A DNA stretch of 33,921 nucleotides from Setomelanomma holmii (GCA_010015745.1 ML978337.1:7333-41253), one strand, 5' to 3'; counted from the stretch's first letter, positions 8,500-19,346 are shown. Program-made: numbers and translations. Notes: a model not told the origin generated them from the letters alone.

Positions 8500-9286
8500 T
8501 GCCGCCCACTACAGGACTCTTGACAAACAAAATTTCTCTTCGGGGTTCAAATGTAGCTCTAGCTTGAGACCGGAATTTGGCCTCGGCGCCACTGGGATGC
8601 TCGATGTTACGAGTGCGCGACGCTGCACGACATCCTCGATGAGGTCGCACGGCATCCAGGATTCGTTTGCGCGGGACTACGGCCTGAGCAGCCTCTATGC
8701 TCGAGAGTTGTGTCCAGGCATGGATACTGTACCTTCTTCAATGGTGATGTCCGTCACGCCCTTGCAGTGCAGCTCGAGGCCCACCCAAGCCGATTCTGAA
8801 GCAATCCTAGACTTCTCCACGCGGTTCATTGCATTTCGATTGAGTTACAGCCTTGGGATCGATGTGTTGCAACGTCAACTCAGCAGTCAGAATATTTTAG
8901 CTTCTCACCGATTGTATATTGTCTTGTGACCATGAATAGTAACCGTATGTCGACGCGACAAAGAAATGCTTGTTATTCTTGTGTGCGACCCATGTCACCC
9001 CATGCTCGAACTTTACGTCCCCCACCGAGGAAAGCTACCAGCGGGCCTTTGTCGTTTCAATATGTGGATTGAGCCCCTTCAGTGCTATCGAACGCCCACT
9101 ACTCGATCCCCCGGCCTTCTTGCTCAGTATATTCGTGAGTCGTCGGCGGCGATGGCCGATGCGATCCACAGCAATCTTGGGTTTCCGCATCTCGTCTCGC
9201 GCCAGCTCTTCGTCAAACTTGAAAATGGCAAGCTCTTCTATAGGAACCGCCTTATCTTCCTCCAGAAAGGCATCTCTCTTAGCCAT
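8500..9286 (-). pseudogene. Possible minus-strand gene or gene remnant, unrecognised
   Basis: Three minus-strand stretches look more protein-like than their plus-strand shadows. The first starts at the ATG at 9286 and runs 83 residues (MAKRDAFLEEDKAVPIEELA at its start, RIGHRRRRLTNILSKKAGG later), with a balanced, highly charged composition. The second, near 8825, begins MNRVEKSRIASESAWVGLEL. The third runs from about 8705 to a stop at about 8500 and is Arg-rich. They are in different frames and I could not place introns that join them cleanly, so this is either an intron-containing gene or a decayed one. No family is recognised and no function is proposed. Confidence 0.25.
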
Positions 9287-10050
9287 ATCGACGGCGTAGG
9301 TTCGAGGGCGGGCAGGCTGCGAATCTATCCGAGCGGATGGATATAGACAAATGTTTTAGGTTATCTATCATACACACTGACGTGTGTTCGTACTTATAAA
9401 CCCAGGATAACATGAGTACGTTCCTCGGACACCAGAAGAAAGAGCTGATCATACTGTATCAGTCGTCTTCTGACATCCAAGTCCTCTCATTCCCATCATG
9501 TCCAAGATACACCACACATAGTTCACACCACAAATGTGGACCTCAAACAGGTCCTATGTCGCTCCTAGAATTTTGTCAGCAAAGATCAATCTTCCACTCT
9601 ATTCCAGTGAGCTGGGTGCTACTGTAGCCGCGTCTTCGAAGCTGTCGCCAATGCCCTTTGCTACTTCAGCTGCTTCTGAAGGCGCATCACGCATTCCGTG
9701 CGACAAGGATGGTCAGGTTGTGTGTACTGTACTGTATTGATGACTTGCATTTTGGCCTCTGCGACCGGCAATTTGCCTATGTACAGGCTGTAGCGAGCGG
9801 CACGTCTTGCTTGGGAGGTGCTATAGTGAAGCATGACACTTGATGGGATCAGCAGTGTCAGCGAGAATAGATTAGACTCGGTACTATATTGTACTGTACT
9901 GTATGTCATAGTGGGCAATCTGAGTCTACTGGCCATAGACTGGTAGTATTGGCGGTGTAGCCTTGAGATGATTTATCATTACATGGATTTGGAGAGACGT
10001 CCTGGTGTACAGACCAAACCTCCTTAATCCACGAGTATTACTCTTGAGCC
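9287..10050. other. Intergenic, repeated TACTGTAC motifs only
   Basis: No convincing ORF. TGTACTGTACTGTA-type tracts occur near 9722-9737 and 9889-9905. Similar TACAGTAC tracts recur at about 29704-29713 and 32117-32142, so this is a dispersed simple-sequence motif rather than a local element. Confidence 0.4.
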
Positions 10051-10278
10051 TTGCTCTTCCTTGACCATCTCTCAGACGATGCTATGCGGTTGATGTATCG
10101 AGCACATTTGCCCCCAGACATGAGACATTTATCTATTCGCACAGAGAAACCTTTCCAAGAAAATAGTCTCAAAAAACTGCAAAAGACCTGGGCAGACTCC
10201 ATTGAGGGCAGACTCGACAAGATTGAGCTTACACTTGGTCGAATGAAGTCGGAGAAAGACTCGAAGGAAAGGGAGTAA
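10051..10278 (+). CDS. Possible exon, charged helical C-terminus, unrecognised
   Basis: Open frame of 75 codons with no ATG at its left end; the first in-frame ATG is near 10080. It reads as a plausible protein end: HLPPDMRHLSIRTEKPFQEN followed by a charged helix (LDKIELTLGRMKSEKDSKERE). It could be the last exon of a small gene, or an exon upstream of the telomere-binding-like segment at 10640. No domain is recognised. Confidence 0.25.
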   Translation: MLFLDHLSDDAMRLMYRAHLPPDMRHLSIRTEKPFQENSLKKLQKTWADSIEGRLDKIELTLGRMKSEKDSKERE

Positions 10279-10639
10279 GATCGTCTATGCTTGGGCTGCT
10301 ACGGAATTGACAAACAGTATAGACACAAGTATGTTGACACTACAAGAGCTTTCGCGTATGGCCACCCAGGAACTGAGGGAGTGGACGAGACACCATTGAC
10401 AAGCGCGACCCAGGGCAGCTACGAGCCACCTGATGTTCCATGTCAGGAGGATGATACCATTTTTCGACTGCCAAACATGAGGAACAGCACACCATCCCAC
10501 ACGACACCAAAAGCGATCTTTCTCTTCTCGTACCCCAGAAGCGACTACACGACCATAACGAGCAGTATGGTAACGTACAAAAAAGGGCAAAGATTGGAGG
10601 TGAATATGCCGTGCAACGCAGTGCCCGTGTTGTGGCTGA

Positions 10640-10950
10640 ACGGCAAATCTAGGACTCGAAACCATACACGTCTACCATAGCTACCCGAAGACACTACCCG
10701 ATCCCTTGGGATCTCTCGTCGACAGAGTTGCGGTGGCCGTAGAAGGATCCGGCCCCTGTCCCTCCAGCCAGCAGGTCGCAACTTTTCAGCTCTTAGACGA
10801 AAGGTTTCACCCAGCAACAACGCATGTAATCATCCACCGCCGCCAATCAGAACCACTACCTACTGTTGAAGAAGGTGACTGCGTTGTGCTCCGGCGCTTT
10901 ATTGTCTGTGGTGTAAGCCACGAACCGTGTTTGGTGAGTTGGGAGCACAG
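10640..10950 (+). pseudogene. Telo_bind-like (POT1/Cdc13-type OB fold) coding fragment, cut at its 3' side
   Basis: The frame is open from 10640 but has no ATG start. It includes VYHSYPKTLPDPLGSL, ATFQLLDERFHPATTHVIIH, then LPTVEEGDCVVLRRFIV and SHEPCLVSWEHS. The sequence F-x-hh-x-R, LP-x-V-x-x-GD-x-V-LLR-x-F-x-V is the pattern I associate with the single-stranded telomeric DNA-binding OB fold (POT1/Cdc13 type) in fungal proteins. After WEHS, at about 10948, the frame runs into sequence resembling a hAT transposon end (inverted repeat and CTTGATTG array). The rest of the domain is not visible on either side. Family call is moderate; the 5' end is undefined. Confidence 0.45.
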
Positions 10951-10955
10951 TCCGC

Positions 10956-11073
10956 AACAAGCAAGTCAAGCAATCTTGAGGTCGTTGATTGACTTGCTTG
11001 TTAGCGACGTCGTCGTCGCTTGATTGTTGCTTGATTGTTAGTGTTTTCGGGCGGCTTGATTGCGACTTGATTG
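10956..11073. repeat. Inverted repeat plus CTTGATTG array: candidate hAT transposon end
   Basis: Arms 10956-10973 (AACAAGCAAGTCAAGCAA) and 10985-11002 (TTGATTGACTTGCTTGTT) match at 17 of 18 positions when folded. Four copies of CTTGATTG follow at 11019, 11030, 11055 and 11066. hAT transposases bind clustered subterminal repeats, and the hAT relic begins about 130 bases further on, so this is probably one end of that element. No matching opposite end or 8-bp duplication was found. Confidence 0.5.
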
Positions 11074-11206
11074 ATAGATTGATCGGATTGGACGCTAAGA
11101 GATTAAAGTTGTATACAACTACAGTAGCTCGTCAGTCTACTCGTGTAAATTGTAGTCTTGTATAATATCCTCATCTGGTACGCTGTCCCCGTCGTCGTAA
11201 TGAGTC

Positions 11207-12870
11207 TTAAAACCTGGTCTTGTCCACGATTCGTACTAACTGAAGAGCAGCCAGTAACTCGCTGCCAATAGCCCCTCGTTTAGGCTCAAGTAGGTCGCTA
11301 AGGTCACTAAAAGTCTCTCACACTCGCAGCTTAATACTGGGATTGTCAGTATATCGATCGCAAACTGGCTTAAACACGGGTATTTTGAGCGCATCTGTAT
11401 CCAGTAAACGACTGGGTGGCCATCACCCAAGTACTGCTCTTGGCTCCACTCCGGCTCTTGAGTCCTCCAGCGCTCGTACTCATCGTCGTGAGCTGCCTCA
11501 TCTCTGGTGTTGCTGCGGCGTGTGAAGGAACCGATTACGTCATCTATAGTGCGCGCAGTCGTTGTTGAAGTCGGTGGAGGTTGGGAGCGTATACGCTGAG
11601 GTCTATACGACTGCCAGAGTCGCTGAAACCCAGCGTTAGCGGCGGTGAGCCACTCTGGCTTGTCAGCCCAGCTGTTCTCACAGTAGTATAAGTAGAATGA
11701 ATGGAGGCGGGCAGCAGCGTAATAGGCAGGCGATCGATCAAGCTTATCGTAGTACTCGTTGGCCGTACGCCAAGCGGCGCGTAGGTTGATATTAAGGTGA
11801 TCCTCTGGCGCGTCGGTGTGGTTGAAATCGACTCGCTCGTATTGGCGCGTACGAGCTTCGAGTGAGGTGAGTACGTACTCAAAGACAGGTATAACCTCGT
11901 ATATAGCACCAAGTTTGCCTGCTTTGCTTCGACCTTCAAGCCGCTCCGTAGCGACCTTAAGCGGCTTGAGGCAGTCCTGGTACTCTGTTATTACTGCCCA
12001 GTCAGCAGCTGTGAGGCCGGTTGATCTCATCCAACCTGGAGCGTCTGGAGGCTTGTTGCCAGCTTGACTTGCGTGTCTATCTTTAAGGGAGAGGCGACTA
12101 ATATGGTGCTCAGCGTAGGAGTTGTAAGCAGCTTAAAGCCTAGTTGCGCGCTTGAATGAAGCGTAATACGAGTTCCAGCGAGCAACAACGGGCTTGACTG
12201 GCTCGAGTATTCTAAGACGCTCTCCAGCAGGCAACTCAGCGTTGGCAGCGCTTTGAAACTCTCTAAAAAGCTCATACTGTTGTGGTGTTCTGATGAAGTT
12301 AATAACGTCAATGAGTACGCCTAACGGCCCATCTCTACGCCACTCGCCCATGTACAACTCCTCTGTATTAAGCTGTCTAGCAGCGTTGTTGTAAGCCTCG
12401 CGGTCCTTGCCGGGTATTATCGCCTAGCCAATAAGATTAAGCGTATGAGGGCCACAACGGAGGCGTCGATGGATAGCGTCAAAGTCATATACGCGAGTAA
12501 GCGCAACGATAGCGGTGTCATTGTTCGTAGCGTTGTCAAGTACAAAGTAACCAAGCTTATTGCTAGTAATACTGTACACCTCAAGCGTTCGGGCGATTGT
12601 ACGTGCAATAGCTTCACCGGTATGAGAGCTTGCAAGTTGTAATTTAGTAGGGTGATAGGTAGAGGTACAGTAGATGCAAAGAACATAGACCTGATAGCTT
12701 GACTCTATACAATCGTGCAACGTGCGCATACAGTAACATGGTTGAACAATGTCCGTGGTTCGTTGCGGAGGGATGTTCAACCCACAGGGAGGGACGTTAG
12801 CTGCGGTCTTTCCTTTCGCCACGGGTGTTGCGTAAGCAGGGTCTTGAGCGGCGCCGTGACCGTACAACCC
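11207..12870 (-). pseudogene. hAT-family transposase relic H1
   Basis: Minus-strand remnant of an hAT transposase lacking its N-terminal BED zinc finger. Recognisable blocks, in order: HTGEAIARTIARTL and KLGYFVLDNATNNDTAIVAL (first catalytic region), RRLRCGPHTLNLIG, WRRDGPLGVLIDVINFIRTP, VARWNSYYASFKRA, WMRSTGLTAADWAVITEYQD, and the C-terminal dimerisation region PCLSQFAIDILTIPVLSCEC. Lesions: TAG in place of the Gln expected after LNLIG (near 12425); TAA after KRATRL (near 12135), where relic H2 has CAG; and a frameshift near 11310, after which the normal C-terminus (SDLSDLLEPKR..) continues in another frame to a stop at 11207. The element cannot encode a working enzyme. Confidence 0.85.
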
Positions 12871-12877
12871 CTGACTG

Positions 12878-13640
12878 CTAGCTTCTTGCGACGAGCTGTC
12901 GCATAGGCGTCCTCATCTCTAACGCGTCGTATATGGTGATTAGCGTAGGCGTTGACAGCTGACTGCAGCTTGACAGCGCGCTCAAAGCATAAGTAATATG
13001 AGTTCCAGCGGGTACAGTAACGACAGACTTAACAGGCTCGAGTACTTTGCAGGCGTCAGCAGGCGCGTCGCTGCACAGCTCGTGATAGGCGAGGCGCTGA
13101 AAGTCAGCAAAGAGCGAGTACTGCTGCGGTGTCTTTATATAGCTGATGACGCCTAGCAGCACACCTAGCGGGCCGTCGCGTCGCCATGTACGCATGAAGT
13201 CGCTCTCGTTAGAGAGCTCGCTAACGTCATTGTCAAAAGCGTCGTCGTCTTTACCCTACACTGAGATTGAGCGTGTGAGGGCCGCAGCGGAGGCGACGAT
13301 GGGTAGTGTTGAAGCCCATCTTCTGGGCGATCGCGGCGACAGCAGCGTCGTTAATGCTGGCGTTGTCAAGTATAAAGTAGCCGACGTTGAGCGGGTGGAT
13401 GCCAAATTGCTACAGCGTTTCGTATACAACTTCTGCTATCTTCTTGCCGCTGTCTTCAGGCTGCGACTCGCGCAATTGCGACTAAAAATTGGTAGTCTGA
13501 GAAGCGTCTATCAGGGCTTTGCGCGGCGACGGTCGCTGCGATGGCTGGCTATTGCTGACGATAGGCTGAGAAGGCTTCTGGCAGCAGCAGCATTGCTGCA
13601 CGTGCGTTTCACAGTAAGTTTGTAACGACGCAGGTAAGAC
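12878..13640 (-). pseudogene. hAT-family transposase relic H2 (central part of a second copy)
   Basis: A second, diverged hAT fragment lies directly upstream of H1 in the same orientation and repeats the same protein region: EDSGKKIAEVVYETL, NVGYFILDNASINDAAVAAI, THRRLRCGPHTLNLSV, TWRRDGPLGVLLGVISYIKT, and KVLEPVKSVV, ending near ANHHIRRVRDEDAYA. It contains a TAG after VVYETL, an indel after LNLSV and a small insertion near 13015. It ends where H1 begins, so H1 and H2 look like two partial copies abutting after nested insertion or deletion. H1 and H2 are clearly related but far from identical. Confidence 0.75.
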
Positions 13641-14072
13641 AAGAGATCCGTATGTGGGCTGAACTCACTCAGAGGCATGTGGGAGTGCGTGGGAGCAGGA
13701 GCCAGGATACAATTGCCACCTATAGGTCTTGTACGAAAGGATACAGAAAAACTACCGAATGATGATCGCAGGCAAACAGTCTCTATATACCTAAGTGGCC
13801 GGAAGCTCGCGGTAGCACAAGGAGTCCGATAGTCATCCGATGTAGCACACGGAGTCCAACCTTGTTTCGCATGGTAGCACAAACCCACCCGAGCCTCCGA
13901 TACTGATCCGATACTCTCCCGTTGTACCTAGAAGCTGCAATGGAACGAGGTGCCGATGTGACCTCGTTACAAGATGGATGGGCGAATATTTGCTATAGGA
14001 GGAGCCAACGCTGATGAAGTTCAATTGGCACAAAGATAGCACACTTAGTGTTAGATTATTTCACCCATCTAA
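13641..14072. other. Intergenic with a degenerate GTAGCACA repeat
   Basis: No gene seen. Three spaced copies of GTAGCACA occur at about 13812, 13842 and 13872, the first two followed by a GGAGTCC block, and CCGATAGTCATCCGAT / CCGATACTGATCCGAT recur beside them. This may be debris of the neighbouring transposon's right side. Confidence 0.4.
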
Positions 14073-14456
14073 TTGAGTGAACAAGTTTTGGCATTCAAGA
14101 AGCGCTCAATAGCAGCGCGAGCCTTACAAGAAATCTTTCGACCTGTACTCCCTCAGCATCGTCCTCCTTTTCTAATCGCATACTGGATAACAATCGACCA
14201 GATCCTCTCGATCAACCTCGACTACGCGTGGCCGAAGCAACCGTGGACGGTAATGGAGAGATTGGTCAAGAAGGAGCCACAGCATCTCAAGTGCGTGAAA
14301 GGCCATTTGGGGAATACGGTCGAGGGCGTGATGAGGGCGTGTTTGGAGGGCCTGGAGGCGTTTGCAATGAGGGGCATCGCGGATGCGAGGAGGAAAATTG
14401 TTAGAGCGGCGTTGCAGATGACGTTTGGGGAGAAGTTTGTTGAGAGGCTGGCGTGA
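14073..14456 (+). CDS. Unrecognised ORF or terminal exon, 127 codons
   Basis: Open frame ending at 14456. It begins at a non-ATG codon just after a TAA, so the true start is either an internal ATG (METRLV-like position near 14252, reading MERLVKKEPQHL) or an upstream exon. The second half (GHLGNTVEGVMRACLEGLEA, then ADARRKIVRAALQMTFGEKF) looks like a genuine amphipathic helical protein. No family recognised. Its flanks are transposon relics on the left and an inverted repeat on the right, so it may itself be a fragment. Confidence 0.35.
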   Translation: MSEQVLAFKKRSIAARALQEIFRPVLPQHRPPFLIAYWITIDQILSINLDYAWPKQPWTVMERLVKKEPQHLKCVKGHLGNTVEGVMRACLEGLEAFAMRGIADARRKIVRAALQMTFGEKFVERLA

Positions 14457-14841
14457 ATGAAGGAATTGTAGAAGTTCAATAGCTTGGTCCGTGTTGAGAC
14501 TTTGAGCAAATTGCACTGTATTAAAAGTGACTAGATGTCCGTTTTGCTCTGTGGTTTGATAAAAAAGGGAACAGTGGTACTGTAATCAGAGAATTGGATA
14601 TATTGTAAGATCTCTTGCCCAGCTGGAGTAGCTAGTGTCCGAACAAAACTACGTTGAAGGACGCATTGCACGTCCAGTCGCAGTTGCATGGTTCATCGGA
14701 TCATGTACGCGCGGCTGTTGCATATGACGTGAACTCGACAAACGCCACGAGAGCAGGCCGTCCCGCTCGCCTCGCGATCCTAGAGAGCTCCGCCTTGTCG
14801 GGAGAGGCGCGGAGATGTAGGTGAATAGTACGTTATTATGG

Positions 14842-15156
14842 TTCTCGAAATACCAGTTTCCACCTGGATGAGGGTAGGATCGGCTCGGTTTTGATGCACT
14901 ACCACCGTATAAGCTCCAAATCTCGTGCAAATCTCCAGAATGCAAGGCCTTAGTACGATTAATTAATCGCCTTAGAAATCTATAGGTGTTGACTCTTGCT
15001 TAGCGTGCAGAGGGGTGTGAAGGTTCACAGATTTGAGAAGGGCGCTAGATCTTGAGGCCGTGGCTAAGCTTGGCGTGTATACGCAGGCAGTATAGGACGT
15101 ACTCCTGCGCAGGATCGACCTATGCCAGATCCAGGTGGTAACTGGTATCTCGAAAA
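14842..15156. repeat. Imperfect fold-back: inverted duplication of a PGGNWY-coding segment
   Basis: The left arm 14842-14869 and right arm 15129-15156 are reverse complements at about 24 of 28 positions. A second inverted pair, CTATAGGTGTT, lies at about 14984 and 15157. The arms are coding-like: minus strand on the left reads HPGGNWYFENH, plus strand on the right reads DPGGNWYLEKH. This suggests two oppositely oriented remnants of one gene or of a coding transposon. Neither side retains a long frame. Confidence 0.55.
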
Positions 15157-17225
15157 ACACCTATAGGTTAGCACAAAATGAGCTTATCGTTTGGTTGGAC
15201 ACGAACATCCTATTTCAAAATACTTCGTCTTACGTCTGTACTACGGTTGACCTCGCTCTCGGCTGTCTTGCTTCTTTACTGGCGAGTGCAAGAGATAACA
15301 TGCAGGCGACGATACAACGAGCTAGGGACTAGCGCTTCCTTCCCGACCAACAGGCGTATGGCTCTAGCCGCCCTAGACTCCCGGAAACGCTCGGCAAAGG
15401 TTAGCCCCTCCAACTTACTGGACGCAGAGGCAAAGTTTGGATCGCACAAGAGCCAGCATTGATTTGATACGGTGTAAGGTGAATTCTTCCGCCGAGCAAG
15501 CTTCGCCACAACATCGGACCTTCGAGACGCATGTCCGCAGCGCGAAGTCAAAACAAGGGCCAAGCCTATGAAAGCTCGCCTCGCTTGTTGCCTAGAAGTT
15601 TTATTAGCGAGAACAGACGCGGGAGTCTGCCACAAGCTCGAGTGGTAGGGGTCGCTTGGCACACAGACACGCTAACTCGGACCACGGCGGCTGATCGGAG
15701 AAGTTTTGAGGTAATGTGCTAAATGAGTGATTGGCTCGGAAGTGTTGCAGAAGCTTTGAGCCCCAGCTAGAAGTTTAATGTGCCCAGCAGCTTAGCCGAC
15801 GCGCTAATCCAGCCTCCTTGCAGGCAGAAAAGCTCAGTCAGAGCGGAGGAATGTATGGGATAATTTCGAGGTCCAGTCCTACAACCACCCTTCCACCACG
15901 ACACCTCGAGTCCGTACAACCCACGACCTCTCCTCTCACGTTCCTCCAATCCTGTTAGCTACTGCTCACTTGTCGTTTCCACCTGCCTGTAGCTTTCCAG
16001 AGTACACCGTAATTGTGAACTTTACAAGGCCTTGGACATGCGGCCTCACAGTGTCCACAGCTTCTAGTCCTGGTTCTGGTCGCTGCGCGCTAATGGGTGA
16101 TATTCTTGTAATCGCTGGCGGCATTCACAAGCCACGGCTTGCCGTCCTTTGCACGTCTCGGCATTGCCTCGTTTTTCCTTAGCAGGGTCAGGGCTGCTCT
16201 TTGCGCGCGAGGAATGCGCCGGCGTGAGTCTGATGGTGTAGCCTATCCACCTAATGCTTCGGCTCTTGACATTTACGTAGCGAATTGGTCATCAACATAA
16301 TAACAATATGGGACGAAATGATCTCCAGCATCTGCTTGATGGCTGGGATGTAGGAGCAGTATTCCTGTCACCATACCCGCACCTATCTGTTTGATAAGTG
16401 GTTCTCGACTCAGTGACAGTATCAAGTCTGGGCCAAAGGACACTCTCAAATGGGTCTGGCTCAACCATCGTGCATGTATAGATCAGCAAGCCTCTATCCA
16501 GCTGTGCAAGCATCTCGTTAAGGTGTAAGGCGAGAATCTTGTGCGCGTATTGCGATCGAGGACGAGAACCTGCACCATACAGACGTCACATACTTTATCG
16601 TAAAGCCGATTGCTCCTCCATCCCTGAGCGCATGGTCGCTACATCGACATTCGTCGAGCAATTAGAGCCTTTTGACGGTCTATCATATTAGCCGAGATAT
16701 AGAGGGCGGCGGGCTCATGACTCCGTGAAATATCCATGTGTCTGTGCAAGGCACATTTGGGTACGGCGACATGTTGGATTATGCCGTCTTATTTCGGTGT
16801 TCGCGATGCGTGCTGGAGTAAATACAGTGGCCGGTACCCAAGGCACACATCCACACTGTGCCACCTCTAGCACAGAGTCATAAGCGCGGACCTCAAGTTC
16901 CCCCGAAACTCAGACAGAGCATTGCATGAGAGCACGTAAGAACTCTTTTCGCATGGTGCTAGCAAAGCAAATCAAGGTGAAAGGCCTTTCCGGCGCGTAT
17001 ACTCCTTCAAGATGATTGCACACGGCCTTTCCGACACGCTAGCCTATTCCTGCATGCCTTCAGCACGTCGTGCAATCATGAATGCGAAAAGGTTGCAGAA
17101 CTGATTCAAACGCTATAATGCTGAAGGATTTGCAGGAAACGCTTCATGATCACCCATTTATTCGCTTCTCCCTGTGGTGGAATGATTTTTGTACCAGTAG
17201 ATCTAAACTTCCCACTGCCAGACTC
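15157..17225. other. About 2 kb with no convincing gene
   Basis: The only ORF of note is 15178-15462 (+, 94 codons, ATG start): a hydrophobic stretch around VLRLTSLSAVLLLYW and then a basic, Ser-rich tail. It starts right beside the fold-back repeat and is unrecognised. Overlapping short minus-strand frames at 16273-16513 look like decayed sequence. I see no transposase or RNA gene here. The last 200 bases act as the upstream region of the monooxygenase gene. Confidence 0.4.
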
Positions 17226-17234
17226 TATATAAAA
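17226..17234 (+). promoter_or_regulatory. TATA box of the FAD monooxygenase gene
   Basis: TATATAAAA lies 112 bases before the ATG at 17346, a normal distance for a fungal TATA box with a short leader. Confidence 0.6.
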
Positions 17235-17345
17235 GACGCAAGAACTATCCTCACAAAACCCTCTGGATATCTCAAAAATTGTCGGTAGAACGCCTGGATA
17301 AAAGTGGCACATCTCTGGCTCAGCTCAGCTTCTGCCAATACTAAC

Positions 17346-18683
17346 ATGTCGGGGAGGAAAATAGTCGTTGTAAGATTATATCACATCCATCTTACGATCA
17401 CCGCTCTCAACTGAATCTACGTCTAGATTGGAGGCTCTGTTCCCGGCATCATGCTTGCCATAATCTGCGCTAGACATGCAGTCCTCGTCCTTGAGGAAAG
17501 CGCCAGCACTTTCTCGATGGATAGTAGAGCCGGATGTATGCTTGGACCCTACGCAAAGAAGATGTTTGAACACCACATACCGTCGCCCGAATTACTCTCC
17601 ACCGCCATTCCTAACCAGGAACTGCTTAGCATCATCTCTATCGACGGACATATCAAGCAGCATATGTCATATGTTATAGGAGATGACTACCCGATGTCGA
17701 CGACTAACTGGGGCGCAGTATACCAAGCTTTGACACAAGCTTTCGATGCAAGGAGTTCCTCAGAAACGGACGCCTGGGGTGCCGCGACTGTGACTCTTCG
17801 CACAGGGGTGAAAGTGATCAGCGCAGAATCCAGAGAAGGAGCTTGGGAGGTAACATACGACATTGGTGGGACAGAACGGGTAGTGACAGCAGACATTCTC
17901 GTTGGAGCAGACGGATCAAACTCGATCATCCGAAGCCTAGTATCATCGGACAGAAAATCTGGATATGCCGGTTATTCAGCTTGGCTAGGAATGGTGCCAG
18001 ATACGATGGACTTACCGGCAGAATTGGACGGTATCCTAGATGGAAAGTTGATCTGGGTGAACATGCCCAAACATTATATCAGCATGTGAGTGGGAATTAT
18101 TACTATGAGATCAAGTGACACCGCTGACGCATTCAGGTATGCTATACCGTGCAAGGACAGATCTGGTTCGTGTAACCGGGGCAAACACGTCGAATTTTGC
18201 TGGTACTTCAAGTACAACAGGGATCCTCCGGAGCTTGAGAGTATCATGACTGACTTTGAGGGCCTGAAGCGAAAAGGTACTGACGCGCCAGATCGTCAGC
18301 GAGCCGAAGCCTGGAGGTACCACCTCAACAAGATGCTAAGTGATGTGCCCTTGTCATTTAAGCCAATCTTCTTGGGATGCGAGACTCCCCGGGTTGCGAA
18401 AATAACGTCTATGGTCGAGGAAAACGCCTCCCACTACAACGGAAAACTCGTTCTTATCGGCGACGCCTTTTCTCAGTTTCCGCCGCACTTAGGGGGTAGC
18501 TTCGACGTGGCTGCAATGCAGGCTATAACTCTGAAAGATTTGTTGGAAAATGCGGACATGGAACCAAAAGACTGGAACGACTGGGTCGTGGAATATGCAC
18601 AAAACACAAGGAGATATAGCGTAGACGTCGGGGAATATGGCATGATGGATTGTGATTCGGTTGCAGCAACTGCAATAGACTGA
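17346..18683 (+). CDS. FAD-dependent monooxygenase (group A, UbiH/salicylate-hydroxylase-like fold)
   Basis: Predicted single-component flavin hydroxylase that uses NAD(P)H and O2 to hydroxylate an unknown, probably aromatic or polyketide-type, substrate. Three exons: 17346-17369, 17427-18085 and 18137-18683. Introns are 57 and 51 nt (GTAAGA..TAG; GTGAGT..CAG, branch GCTGAC). The protein has 409 residues, normal for the family. The 8-codon first exon joins in phase to build the Rossmann start GRKIVVIGGSVPGIMLA (dinucleotide-binding loop about 10-15). The DG motif DILVGADGSNS is at 164-174 and the second FAD motif LIGDAFSQFPPHLGG is around 334-348 (Asp337). No transmembrane anchor is seen, so it is probably cytosolic. 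It is preceded by a TATA box and looks intact. No tailoring-gene neighbours are close enough to claim a cluster. Confidence 0.88.
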
Positions 18684-19346
18684 GTTACGACCGTTTGAAG
18701 CAGCAGTTACAGTACGACCGCAATTCAATCCTTTGATTGCCTGCACACTACTAGCACTTGCCACAATCTGTCTTGCTACCTTACCTTGTGTGTATCAATC
18801 CATGGTGAGTGACCTTGTGTAATCTTTAGACCACGCAACTCACACTCTCAGCCTTGCACCCTACATCCACGAGAAAGAGACGAATCCTATGCTCGAAGGA
18901 GTACACGCGATCTGCAACAGTGAGACTGAGTCTACGGACCCGGATTAATATGGTCATGTCGCGGTCAAAATAGGGGGCAAAATGTGAACACATCGTACCC
19001 CGCCATAGTACCGTATATATGCGAGCTTTCAGCCGTGACAGGTCACAACCACCATATGCCCAGGTAGGGTAGATAGTGTCGTAAGCGCGTCGCAATCCTT
19101 CTTGTCAAGTGGATGGCTGGAGAGCTCTGACATGTTCAGGCATACTATAAATCAACCCGTACCAGATCCCATATGTTCCAACCGGGCAGGTACAAGTGAC
19201 GAATCCAGCTTCTTCTACAGTAATCGAATTTCCAATCCACTTCCTTCTCGAACAGTCTCATTGCTCTAAACCTTTTGTCGCAGTATATCCTTTCCTGCTC
19301 TTGTATGTAACGGTACAAAAGGAGGGGAGGGACTGCGCTGAATTAA
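18684..19346. other. Intergenic, nothing recognised
   Basis: Short frames only on both strands. It probably holds the 3' untranslated end of the monooxygenase gene. Confidence 0.4.

Noticed and set aside
10940..13697. TGGGAGCA at 10940-10947 and 13690-13697 as an 8-bp hAT target duplication
   Set aside because: The sequence beside the right copy does not match the inverted end beside the left copy (CAGTCCGCAACAAGC), so the match may be chance.
13146..13888. ORFs of 125-159 codons on both strands
   Set aside because: They are out-of-frame readings of the hAT H2 relic and its flank; the transposase blocks lie in another minus-strand frame.
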